From contig NZ_CP150235.1 in the NCBI RefSeq assembly GCF_037974355.1, forward strand, positions 496,001-560,000: a DNA stretch of 64,000 nucleotides, given 5' to 3'. This stretch comes from Paenibacillus sp. FSL R5-0517 (GTDB lineage Bacteria > Bacillota > Bacilli > Paenibacillales > Paenibacillaceae). Numbering within the stretch: the first letter of the stretch is position 1; each line of letters starts with the position of its first letter. Under the pieces are notes generated by a model. That model was not told the origin of the DNA and did not search any database. It saw only the letters and a program-made list of their open reading frames with translations. Below are positions 27,986-36,163 of this stretch, piece by piece. A program made the position numbers and the translations under genes.

Positions 27986-28672
27986 ATGATGATTGAAGAA
28001 GCAGGAGCAACGACGGAAACGGCCAAGAGCCTGGGCATAGGTGCCAGTACTCTTCGTAAATATGCGGCGGCACTGGAAGAGCAGGGATACCGGTTCGAAC
28101 GTTCCGCCAACAAATCCAGACTATTCAAGTCCGACGACATCGAGTGCATTGAACGCCTGATGACCGAACTCAGAGAGCATAATCTGCCCTTGGCTGATGC
28201 TGTGGTGACTGTATTGGCCCCAGAGGCACCTGTAGCTGTAGCGGAAATAGATGTACCTGTGGTGGGGATTGAAGGTCTTTCAGAGTCCGAATGTGCAGCG
28301 ACAGTCATGCCATCAACATCTCCTGAGGGCCCGGAATCCATCGGCAATCTGAGATCCTATGAGGGTCTGGGACAACTGGTAAGTGAGGTAACATACGGTG
28401 CTGTAGAACAGCAGCAGGACGATCGGGTACAGCTGCTGCAACAGCGGGTTGATGAATTGGAGTTGACCCTTCAGCATCTGGCTGATACACATATGGCTCT
28501 TCAGGAACAGATGGAGAAACAACGCCTATGGATGAACGAAAAGCTGGAGGAAGAGCGAGATCGCGAACTCGTGACCAATCTGCGCAGTTTCCAGGGAAGA
28601 AAACGCAAACCCAAAGGAGTATCCCTGCGTATGTTGTTTGGATTCCTGCCCAAGAAGCATAAGGAAGCTTAA
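27986..28672 (+). CDS. MerR-like helix-turn-helix protein with C-terminal coiled coil
   Basis: A 228-residue protein. An N-terminal MerR-type helix-turn-helix is at about 5-60 (TTETAKSLGIGASTLRKYAAALEEQGYRF). An acidic Pro/Val-rich linker follows (about 80-135). A coiled coil at about 145-195 (VQLLQQRVDELELTLQHLADTH) ends in a basic tail (RKRKPKG). The layout is like RacA/DUF3967 proteins of Bacillus chromosomes, plasmids and phages, which bind DNA and oligomerise. Start 27986 was chosen because GGGAGGG lies 5 bases upstream, with 27989 equally possible. Neighbour to a protein kinase on the same strand; a shared role is not shown. Confidence 0.72.
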   Translation: MMIEEAGATTETAKSLGIGASTLRKYAAALEEQGYRFERSANKSRLFKSDDIECIERLMTELREHNLPLADAVVTVLAPEAPVAVAEIDVPVVGIEGLSESECAATVMPSTSPEGPESIGNLRSYEGLGQLVSEVTYGAVEQQQDDRVQLLQQRVDELELTLQHLADTHMALQEQMEKQRLWMNEKLEEERDRELVTNLRSFQGRKRKPKGVSLRMLFGFLPKKHKEA

Positions 28673-28797
28673 GCAACGGACTATGGCTCATCGTGATTTT
28701 GCATGATCGGCCTGATATAATAAGCTCCATACAACATGAAGACTGGCCATGGATCGCTCGGTATAGAAACAGACCGGGATGAGTTCGGAAAGCTGGT

Positions 28798-29631
28798 GTG
28801 GGAGGATCTGTGGAGCTGCGACGAAGTTGGCAAAGATTGCTCGGACTGTGGACAGACCGTCCTCGTCGGAAAGGGACGGCCCTTGCTGAGCGATATACAA
28901 TACAGGAATTGCTGGGTATGGGGAGCTATGGGCTGACATACCTGTGTACAGATGAGCAGAACGGCAGGGAAGTGGCGTTGAAGGAGTCCAAGCCCAGCAA
29001 GGGAAGACTCGCTGCACATCTGTTGGAGCGGGAGGCGGACGTGATGAAACTTCTGCATCATCCGGCGATTCCCGATCTATTGGATGTGTTCACATTCGGG
29101 AGACGAAGTTATATCGTTACCGAGTATATTCGTGGCCAGACGCTGGAAGATTGCATATTTGAGCAAGGTCTTCGATATACGGAGCGGGAATGTCTGGAAT
29201 TGGCTGGTCAACTACTGGCGCCAGTGGCTCATGTGCATGAGCAGGGATATATTCATGGAGATGTGCGGATTCCCAATGTTATTATACGTGAAGGGAAGGT
29301 GCATCTAATTGACTTTGGCCTGGCGAGACGCTTGGGGGAGCCGTTGTTGCCTGAGCTAAAGCGACGTATGCGTGAAGTCCCTGAGCCTGAAGATGAACTC
29401 GCTACACCGGATCATGACTTGCAGGATATCGGCCACTTTCTTCTCTTTATGCTGTATTCGGCTTACGAGCCAGAGAAGGGTCGTGAACCTGCCAGCTGGC
29501 AGGAGGAACTTAAGCTTACGCCGGAATTGCACCAGATGCTGGAGCGGCTCCTGGGACTTCGCCCGGGTTATCAAGGCGGAGCAATGGAGTTACGGGCAGA
29601 GATGGAACGTGTGTTGATGAAGGTAAGATGA
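28798..29631 (+). CDS. Hanks-type serine/threonine protein kinase, soluble
   Basis: A 277-residue kinase that is essentially one catalytic domain. The Gly-loop is LLGMGSYGLTYL, the ATP Lys is in VALKES, helix C Glu in LEREADVM, the catalytic loop is HGDVRIPNVII (RD replaced by GD) and the metal site is DFGLARRLG. The activation segment is short. There is no transmembrane or PASTA region, unlike PrkC. The GTG start at 28798 has only a moderate GGAAAG site; GTG 28810 is possible. The HGD in place of HRD is usual in small bacterial kinases of this type. Substrate unknown. Confidence 0.83.
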   Translation: MGGSVELRRSWQRLLGLWTDRPRRKGTALAERYTIQELLGMGSYGLTYLCTDEQNGREVALKESKPSKGRLAAHLLEREADVMKLLHHPAIPDLLDVFTFGRRSYIVTEYIRGQTLEDCIFEQGLRYTERECLELAGQLLAPVAHVHEQGYIHGDVRIPNVIIREGKVHLIDFGLARRLGEPLLPELKRRMREVPEPEDELATPDHDLQDIGHFLLFMLYSAYEPEKGREPASWQEELKLTPELHQMLERLLGLRPGYQGGAMELRAEMERVLMKVR

Positions 29632-29753
29632 ATAAGTTCTATAGGCGGACCTATATTGGTTATTCGTGACCTCTTCGTATGATATCTGTAGGGGTCTTTT
29701 TCCTTTTTACTGATACATGCATAACGTATCAAAACAGTGGGTTGAATGATATA

Positions 29754-30041
29754 ATGAATAACAATTATACGTTGAAGGAGGCGATTCATCATATGCTTAA
29801 AAAACTGGAAGGCGATCATGCCGAATTATTTAAAACGTGGTTTCATAGCAAAAAAGACACCATAGTGGATATCGAAGGAAAGCATTATTTAATCAAGCCG
29901 CTGGAAAACGTCGTTCAGGAAGAAATAGAAAGTGATCACGAACTCAAAACTTTAATTTTACAAGCCAAGAAGGATATCTCTTCGGGTAGGGTCTACTCCA
30001 CAGATGATATAATTGACGCAATTGAAAAAGGGAATTTATAG
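29754..30041 (+). CDS. Small protein, probable antitoxin of a type II toxin-antitoxin pair
   Basis: A 95-residue acidic protein I do not recognise by sequence alone. It lies directly before a gene remnant that resembles a RelE/ParE-type toxin, with no gap between stop and start codons, which is the usual antitoxin-first layout. The C-terminal part (DIIDAIEKGNL) looks like a toxin-binding tail. The start is uncertain: ATG 29754 has no clear ribosome site, while ATG 29793 has AAGGAGG 11 bases upstream and would give 82 aa. Confidence 0.55.
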   Translation: MNNNYTLKEAIHHMLKKLEGDHAELFKTWFHSKKDTIVDIEGKHYLIKPLENVVQEEIESDHELKTLILQAKKDISSGRVYSTDDIIDAIEKGNL

Positions 30042-30193
30042 ATGTTGATCCATTGGACACCTTCAGCAAGACAGGCTCTCGCTCAAATCGGCAGTGTTCG
30101 TTTCACTCAGGAAGAAACAAAGCTCTATTTAAAGTGTATTACTCGTTCTCGGTGGATAAGCGAATTTGCTTCATTGAGGCATTAAGACATTAA
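30042..30193 (+). pseudogene. Degraded RelE/ParE-like toxin gene
   Basis: ATG follows the upstream stop codon directly. The first frame gives 47 residues beginning MLIHWTPSARQALAQIG, like the first helix of a RelE/ParE toxin. In the +2 frame from 30122 the same DNA reads FKVYYSFSVDKRICFIEALR, like the toxin's last beta strands (YRVYYSVD...). The middle of the usual 85-95-residue toxin is missing and the frames no longer join. I infer an internal deletion that killed the toxin. Confidence 0.5.
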
Positions 30194-30227
30194 AATCAGC
30201 AAAATTGATACATACATATAAAGAAAC

Positions 30228-30284
30228 AATAAAGGGGTGTTCTGTTAGCCGTGTGTATGGCTAGCGAACACCCCTTTATTTTTG
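30228..30284 (+). terminator. Strong bidirectional terminator
   Basis: AATAAAGGGGTGTTC and GAACACCCCTTTATT enclose an inner TAGCC/GGCTA stem. A-runs and T-runs on both sides suit both strands. It serves the toxin-antitoxin remnant and the convergent small gene. Confidence 0.85.
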
Positions 30285-30358
30285 TTACATCATTGATATA
30301 TGGACCTGTCCACTGAGCAGGCTGATGATTACTTTTTAGTAGCAGGAGTAAAGGCCGC

Positions 30359-30568
30359 TTAGCTGGAGCTGTATTTTCTGCTTTTGTAATACCCGGAGCC
30401 ACTGCGGCTGTCCCTATATTTCACATCCGAAGAAGAATAGCGCTTGTAGGAACGCTTGCCGGAGGAACTGCTGTGACGTTTATATGAGCGTCTGTCCGAA
30501 GAACTGTAACGTTTGCGGTGAGATGAAGATTTGGAATCGATAAGTTTGCCGATGATTTTTTTGAACAT
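30359..30568 (-). CDS. Small Ser/Arg/Tyr-rich basic protein
   Basis: A 69-residue protein of unknown function. After an N-terminal helix (MFKKIIGKLIDS) it consists of repeats of SSS-x-KRSYKRYSSS type, very basic and probably disordered. AAAGGGTGAAAG precedes ATG and a strong terminator follows, so the gene is probably real despite its low complexity. Nucleic-acid or polyanion binding is a guess from composition only. Confidence 0.6.
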   Translation of the reverse strand: MFKKIIGKLIDSKSSSHRKRYSSSDRRSYKRHSSSSGKRSYKRYSSSDVKYRDSRSGSGYYKSRKYSSS

Positions 30569-30774
30569 GAGCTTTCACCCTTTCGACTTCAACTGTTTTA
30601 ACCATATACGTGGCCAGATCCGAAGGGGTTTCGAGTTTTTCATGGATAATTGTATTCATTGGACAGGAGCTTGGCGTATAATAGGATGTTGCTGTTGCAC
30701 GACATTTTTTATTTTGCGCGTTTAGCGTTACAATAGAGGACAGGATAAGATTTTAACGGACAGGAGTAGTTGTT

Positions 30775-31521
30775 ATGATTACGTTGAAGACCAAAGAGCA
30801 GATTGAATATATGAAAAAAGCCGGAGAAATTCTCGCCGCGTGCCATAGAGAAATTGCAAAGATGATTCGTCCGGGCATTACGACACAGGAGATCGACCAG
30901 TTTGCAGAGGCTTTTATGAAGAAAAATGGCGCTACGCCGGAACAAAAGGGATATAACGGATACCAATATGCGACATGTGCGTCGGTTAATGATGTGATCT
31001 GTCACGGGTTTCCGGGAAAATATGCACTGAAAGACGGCGATATCGTCACAATCGACATGGTGGTTAATCTGAATGGCTGGCTCGCCGATTCGGCCTGGTC
31101 TTATGCTGTAGGAGAAGTGACCCCAGAAGCGCAACATCTGCTGGATGTAACCAAAAAGTCACTGTACAAAGGTATTGAATTGGCCGTGGTGGGTAACCGG
31201 ATCGGCGATATCTCCCATGCGATTCAAGTCTATGCAGAGGGTGAAGGTCTGTCGGTTGTACGCGAGTTTATTGGTCACGGCATTGGTGAGAAGATGCATG
31301 AGGAACCACAAGTCCCTCACTATGGTCCGCCACATCGGGGTCCGCGCCTGAAGGAAGGTATGGTTATTACGATTGAACCGATGTTGAACATTGGTACGTA
31401 TCGCAGCAAGCTGGATTCGGATGGATGGACTGCACGTACTATGGATGGAAGTCTGTCTGCCCAGTATGAACATACGATTGCGATCACAGCAGACGGTCCT
31501 GTGATTTTGACAGCACAATAA
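30775..31521 (+). CDS. map: Type I methionine aminopeptidase
   Basis: Removes the initiator methionine from new proteins in the cytosol. It is 248 aa with the pita-bread fold. The five metal ligands are visible: Asp in VTIDMVVNL, Asp in LADSAWS, His in GHGIGEKMHEEP, Glu in TIEPML and Glu in YEHTIAIT. The start ATG follows GGAGTAG. It stands alone here, away from the ribosomal-protein operon that usually contains one map gene, so it is probably a second, Bacillus YflG-like copy. Confidence 0.93.
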   Translation: MITLKTKEQIEYMKKAGEILAACHREIAKMIRPGITTQEIDQFAEAFMKKNGATPEQKGYNGYQYATCASVNDVICHGFPGKYALKDGDIVTIDMVVNLNGWLADSAWSYAVGEVTPEAQHLLDVTKKSLYKGIELAVVGNRIGDISHAIQVYAEGEGLSVVREFIGHGIGEKMHEEPQVPHYGPPHRGPRLKEGMVITIEPMLNIGTYRSKLDSDGWTARTMDGSLSAQYEHTIAITADGPVILTAQ

Positions 31522-31695
31522 TAGCTAAAAGCAGCTACAATGTGACGATATTTGCATATTTCAAGGCGGCCCACGTTTGTGATCCGCCTGTTTCGGTTTA
31601 AACTAATAAGAAGTGATAACACAGAGCCAGTGGTGAGGGATCTCAGCTGACAAGGGTTAACCTTGCGTCCACTTGGCAACAAGGAGGTAATTTTG

Positions 31696-32709
31696 GTGTC
31701 TGTAAATAAACAGATCGTACTTGCGTCTCGTCCCGAAGGTGCCCCATCCAGAGAAAATTTCAAATTTATTGATGCACCTCTTCCTGAACCGGAAGCTGGG
31801 CAAGTCCTGGTACGTACATTATATTTGTCGGTCGATCCGTACATGCGGGGCCGCATGAAAGATACAAAATCCTATGCTGCACCGTACGCGTTGAATGAAG
31901 TGATTAAGGGTGGAGCCATTGGGCAGGTTGTGGAATCTTCGGAACCTAATCTGCGCAAAGGAGATCTCGTATCCGGCATGTGGGGCTGGCAACAATACGC
32001 CGCAGTGAATACAACGGATCTGTCGCTGATTGATACCGAAGAGGCACCAATCACGGCATACCTGGGCGCACTGGGCCTGACGGGTCTGACAGCTTATTTT
32101 GGCATGGAAGACATCGGCAAGCCGAAGGACGGCGAAACGGTTGTTGTATCGGGAGCAGCCGGAGCGGTAGGCATGATCGCAGGTCAGATTGGTAAAATCG
32201 TAGGAGCACGCGTAGTCGGTATTGCAGGCTCTGATGAGAAATGCGTCTATTTGAAAGAAAAACTGGGCTTCGACGTGGTATTGAACTACAAGAAAGAGCC
32301 GGATATGTCAGCGGCCATTGAACGGGCTTGCCCGGATGGCGTGGACGTCTACTTCGACAATGTGGGCGGCGACATCTCGGATGCAGTCTTGCGCCACATT
32401 AATCGGAATGCACGTATTCCGTTATGCGGTCAGATCTCGTCTTATAATCTGGAGAAACCGGATATCGGGATGCGTCCACAGACGTTGCTCTTAACCAATA
32501 CAGCATTAATGAAAGGGTTCCTGTTGGGTGACTACACCAAATCCTTCAAGGAAGGCCGCGCCAAGTTGGCGAAATGGATCAAGGAAGGTCATCTCCAGTA
32601 TGAAGAAAACATTGTGGACGGGTTTGAACAGACGCCGGAAGCATTCATGGGCCTATTCTCTGGAGATAATCTGGGCAAGCAGCTGGTTAAGGTTGCAGAT
32701 CCAGAATAG
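31696..32709 (+). CDS. Zinc-free NADP-dependent oxidoreductase (MDR superfamily, YfmJ/PTGR type)
   Basis: A 337-residue medium-chain reductase. The family start NKQIVLASRPEGAPSRENF, the substrate region LYLSVDPYMRGRM and the nucleotide motif SGAAGAVGMIAGQIGKIVGARVVGIAG are clear, and zinc-ligand cysteines are absent. Relatives reduce alpha,beta-unsaturated ketones or aldehydes with NADPH. GTG 31696 is chosen: AAGGAGG ends 8 bases upstream. A longer frame from 31663 starts ahead of that site. Monocistronic, terminator downstream. Confidence 0.88.
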   Translation: MSVNKQIVLASRPEGAPSRENFKFIDAPLPEPEAGQVLVRTLYLSVDPYMRGRMKDTKSYAAPYALNEVIKGGAIGQVVESSEPNLRKGDLVSGMWGWQQYAAVNTTDLSLIDTEEAPITAYLGALGLTGLTAYFGMEDIGKPKDGETVVVSGAAGAVGMIAGQIGKIVGARVVGIAGSDEKCVYLKEKLGFDVVLNYKKEPDMSAAIERACPDGVDVYFDNVGGDISDAVLRHINRNARIPLCGQISSYNLEKPDIGMRPQTLLLTNTALMKGFLLGDYTKSFKEGRAKLAKWIKEGHLQYEENIVDGFEQTPEAFMGLFSGDNLGKQLVKVADPE

Positions 32710-32750
32710 ATATCGCATGGTTTTACAATTTAATAAGTAGATGAAAACGA

Positions 32751-32797
32751 AAAGACACGTTCTGCACACCGATGGTGTATCAGAACGTGTCTTTTTT
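32751..32797. terminator. Bidirectional terminator between convergent genes
   Basis: AAAGACACGTTCTG and CAGAACGTGTCTTT form a 14-bp stem with T-runs on both strands. Confidence 0.9.
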
Positions 32798-32829
32798 CTG
32801 TAGATCTGTGTGTGGGCTGCTTATGATGA

Positions 32830-33315
32830 CTAGTGTTCGGCAACCAGCACTTCTTTGTAGTGTTTGTACATATATACACGCCAGCGTACAATCATGCCGA
32901 AGGCCAATAGGAAGAATAGTCCGCCTGTTTGCGGAATGCTTACATATCGCTGAATGACTTCATGCAGAATTAAGCGTACGGCCAGCAATCCAAGCAGAAT
33001 GAAAGCAAAGCTGCGGGAGCGCGTGGCGAAAATCTCTTCACCTACTCGTTCAAACCGTGTACTGCGAATGAGGGGATAGGAGAAAAGGAACCAGCCCACC
33101 AGAAATGCAATGAATGCCCAGAGTAAAGGAATATGTGTCTCCGGTACAACAAACATAAGAAATCCTGTGCTCATGCCGAGCGGGGGAATAAGGATTTTGC
33201 GAATGGTCACCGGTCTGTGACTGGCTTTCATGCGGATGAAGATGGCAAGCAGTGCCATGACGAGCATGCCCACGGTTGCTCCAATTTGCAGGTAGTACGG
33301 ACTGATTTGAGCCAC
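32830..33315 (-). CDS. ccdC: CcdC-family membrane protein (cytochrome c biogenesis CcdC)
   Basis: A 161-residue membrane protein with about five hydrophobic helices: LQIGATVGMLVMALLAIFI, then PLGMSTGFLMFVVP, LWAFIAFLVGWFLFSYPLI, FAFILLGLLAVRLIL and TGGLFFLLAFGMIV. This matches the CcdC family, linked to cytochrome c maturation in Bacillus although its precise function is unclear. The start is GTG 33315, with GAGGGAG 6 bases upstream; the upstream extension of the frame has no such site and would be unusual for the family. No ccdA or resA is nearby. Confidence 0.8.
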   Translation of the reverse strand: MAQISPYYLQIGATVGMLVMALLAIFIRMKASHRPVTIRKILIPPLGMSTGFLMFVVPETHIPLLWAFIAFLVGWFLFSYPLIRSTRFERVGEEIFATRSRSFAFILLGLLAVRLILHEVIQRYVSIPQTGGLFFLLAFGMIVRWRVYMYKHYKEVLVAEH

Positions 33316-33532
33316 GTAGAACTCCCTCTTTCTGGAATGATATATTATCCGTAGATCCGGAACCCAGTACGAATTGCCGGAATTTTCAGTTCCTATTATA
33401 TCACAAACGCATATAGCCGATAGAAAGCTTAGTGTATCATATACCCGATATGTATTCACAGGGTTTATTTGAAAATTTTGTATTATTGTGCCCGTTGTAA
33501 GGCCGTTTATTCGATTAAGGGGAAATCATACA

Positions 33533-34687
33533 ATGATTGGACAACAATGGATGTATACTAAGCTCATCGGTTCACATCATACGGGATGGCTTGCAGGTAA
33601 TACAGATTGGCTGGTACATGTGGTTAGCCTCATATGTGCAAGTGTACTGATTCTTTTGCTGGTTATCTATAGTTATATTTTATGGTTGAAGTATAACAGC
33701 AAACGCAGGGAAAAAGTTAAGACAACACTGAGGCAGGAATTACTTGCAGAAGGTTCATATCTACAGCAATATCTGAACAACGGAGAAATCGGTGTAGATG
33801 TATTGAATATGACTGGAGATCAACAGATCGTTTTGCAGCAGTTGTTATTGGAAAGGCTCATTCAAGGTCCGGTAGAGCAGGAGATTCTGCGAATTCGTCT
33901 ATTATCCTGGCAAGTCTTCGGAAGTTCATACCGGTCCGTTCTGAAGACGGGAAAGTGGAGTGAACGGGTCAACACGTTGTTATATATTGAACAGTTTCAT
34001 ATGGTGGAGCTTCTGCCGAGGTTAGAGGATATGCTCCGTGTTACCTCCTGCACACCGCTTGAACGCTTCATCATTTTGCGCATATATGCCAGAACCGGTT
34101 ATTTCCGAATTGTGAAGGAATTGATGCGTGAGCAATGTGTATGGTCCAATTCGCAGGTTCTGCAGATTCTGCTGCTGCTTACCGATTCGTCCTGGACTCG
34201 TCTGAAGGATCATTTCAAGAATGTACCTTATCAGGTCCAGTCCAATATCGTCCATGCCATTCGTATTCGGGATGACCAGACGGAGAGTGCTTTTATTTTG
34301 CTGGAGAAGCTCATTCTTGAAGAGGATGCACTGCTGCGTACCCATGCTTATCAGGCATTGGCTCAAGTGGGCAGATGCCGTGAAGATATGCTGAAGGGTC
34401 TATTGCTGGTATGGAACGAAGCTGGCGAGGAAAGACAACGTTCTGAAAGACTAACAGTGACCCGGCTTATGGGCGATATTCATGCGGATGCTTTTATTCC
34501 TCGCCTGAAGGTGATGATGGGTGATCCTTCTTTTCAGATCAGACAGGAGGCGGCGAATTCCCTCGCCCGTTACGACCGGGGACTTGAAGAACTCCGGGAT
34601 ACAGCTGTAAACCATCCGGATAGATATGCAAGGCAGATAGCGGAAGAAACGCTGGAAAGGATGCAGTATGGACGAAAGATGGATTGA
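33533..34687 (+). CDS. Membrane-anchored HEAT-repeat protein
   Basis: A 384-residue protein. One N-terminal membrane helix (about 22-46, HVVSLICASVLILLLVIYSYI) is followed by a cytosolic helical-repeat domain. HEAT/PBS-type repeats are clearest at the end (FIPRLKVMMGDPSFQIRQEAANSLARY). Such repeats usually act as protein scaffolds. Start 33533 has AAGGGGAAA upstream; a GTG at 33488 is less likely. It overlaps the glycosyltransferase gene by 20 bases, so the two are translationally coupled and probably make a complex. Confidence 0.82.
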   Translation: MIGQQWMYTKLIGSHHTGWLAGNTDWLVHVVSLICASVLILLLVIYSYILWLKYNSKRREKVKTTLRQELLAEGSYLQQYLNNGEIGVDVLNMTGDQQIVLQQLLLERLIQGPVEQEILRIRLLSWQVFGSSYRSVLKTGKWSERVNTLLYIEQFHMVELLPRLEDMLRVTSCTPLERFIILRIYARTGYFRIVKELMREQCVWSNSQVLQILLLLTDSSWTRLKDHFKNVPYQVQSNIVHAIRIRDDQTESAFILLEKLILEEDALLRTHAYQALAQVGRCREDMLKGLLLVWNEAGEERQRSERLTVTRLMGDIHADAFIPRLKVMMGDPSFQIRQEAANSLARYDRGLEELRDTAVNHPDRYARQIAEETLERMQYGRKMD

Positions 34688-36110
34688 GATGCTGCGGAGT
34701 TTTGTTTTGGCATGTTACGAGGGGATATTTGTCTATCTGGTGCTAGCGATTGTGATGTGCAGTGTTCTGGTAGTTGCTGCCGCTCGCACAATGATCCTGA
34801 GAAGGGATCTGGACCCGCTGCAATATCATGAGATGTTGGACGAAGAATTGGCTCCGGCGGTATCTCTGCTTGTTCCGACGCGTAATAGCGAGAATACGAT
34901 CGTGCAGCGAATTAACGGTCTATTGGAGATTCAATATGCACGCTATGAAGTTATTATCATTAATGACGGATCAGAGGATGGAACAATGCCGCGGTTAATG
35001 GAAACCTATGATCTGATGCCCATTCGGAGTAAAGTTCATTACTCGGGACTCGGTCAGGAGACGGCTCAGATTAAAGGTGTCTACCAATCCAGGCTGCATC
35101 ATCGTCTGATTGTGATCGACAAGGCGTATGGAGGACGAATGGACTCCTTAAATGCAGGTCTGAATATCTCGCAATATCCTTATATCGCCTCTGTTGGACC
35201 CCGGACATTTCTGGAACGGGATGCACTGGTGAAGATTATGAAACCCGTTATGGATGCTCTACCAGGAGAAGAGGTCGTTGCTTGTAGTGGACGAGTAGAT
35301 CTTATGGTTCCTAGAAATACGGCTCATGCGGAATTGACGGATAATAGCACAACACCGACGGGCAGTACGTTGTATGTGATGCAAAGCATTGAATACGTGC
35401 GTGCTTTTTTAATTGGCGGTGTGGGACTCGTTCGTTACAATATTAATGTGCTTTTATTTACGGCTCAAGTATTCGGTGTATTCAAAAAGAACCGGGTGAT
35501 GGAAGTCGGTGGTTATAGGCGCGGTGATCAGGCCGGTCACATGGAACTTGTGATGCGGTTGCAAAAACATATGAAGCGAATTCGGGAACGGGGTCGTATT
35601 ATATACATTCCCGATCCGATCTGCAGGGTAGAAGTACCGGGTACATGGCGTCAGCTGCGCAGACAGCGAACCCGCTGGTATATGCAGCTTGCGAGCAGTC
35701 TATGGGCCCAGCGGAGCATGATTTTTAATCCAGCCTTCGGCTGGATGGGGATGGTATCCATCCCGTATTTTATTCTGATCGAATTGCTGGGACCTGTGAT
35801 GGAACTGGGAGCGTTATTGCTGTTCATCTCAGGCATAGGACTTCAGTTGGTAGATATCAACCTGTGCATCATTATTGCTCTACTGCTGATGCTCTACGGT
35901 TCACTGTTTTCCGCAGGTATGGTCATGTTCGAAATATGGTGTTCACGCAAAGCGTACACGTCCAGAGAGGTGACGCGTCTGCTAGTATACGCTTGTTCGG
36001 AGACGTTCTGGTTCAGACCGCTGAACAATATATTTAGTATGATTGGCATCTTGCATGCTATGGGATTGAGGAAGGCAGAGGAGAAGGAGATCAGGAATGG
36101 ATTGGGGTAA
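34668..36110 (+). CDS. Family 2 membrane glycosyltransferase with altered catalytic motifs
   Basis: A 480-residue BcsA/IcaA-like protein: one N-terminal membrane helix (about 14-38), a GT-A domain (about 58-300) and three or four C-terminal helices. The first aspartate motif is intact (NDGSEDGT, Asp100) and so is QRTRW (333-337). The expected DxD position reads Gly177-Pro178-Arg179, and the expected ED of the TED motif reads Gly290-His291. Polymer synthesis at the membrane is the family role, but this copy may be inactive, act on an unusual donor, or serve as a binding partner. It is the middle gene of a coupled three-gene set. Confidence 0.8.
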   Translation: MDERWIEMLRSFVLACYEGIFVYLVLAIVMCSVLVVAAARTMILRRDLDPLQYHEMLDEELAPAVSLLVPTRNSENTIVQRINGLLEIQYARYEVIIINDGSEDGTMPRLMETYDLMPIRSKVHYSGLGQETAQIKGVYQSRLHHRLIVIDKAYGGRMDSLNAGLNISQYPYIASVGPRTFLERDALVKIMKPVMDALPGEEVVACSGRVDLMVPRNTAHAELTDNSTTPTGSTLYVMQSIEYVRAFLIGGVGLVRYNINVLLFTAQVFGVFKKNRVMEVGGYRRGDQAGHMELVMRLQKHMKRIRERGRIIYIPDPICRVEVPGTWRQLRRQRTRWYMQLASSLWAQRSMIFNPAFGWMGMVSIPYFILIELLGPVMELGALLLFISGIGLQLVDINLCIIIALLLMLYGSLFSAGMVMFEIWCSRKAYTSREVTRLLVYACSETFWFRPLNNIFSMIGILHAMGLRKAEEKEIRNGLG

Positions 36111-36163
36111 TCTAACGGTAACTTGGGCCATACCTTGGAACAAAGCAAGGAGGAAGATGCTTC

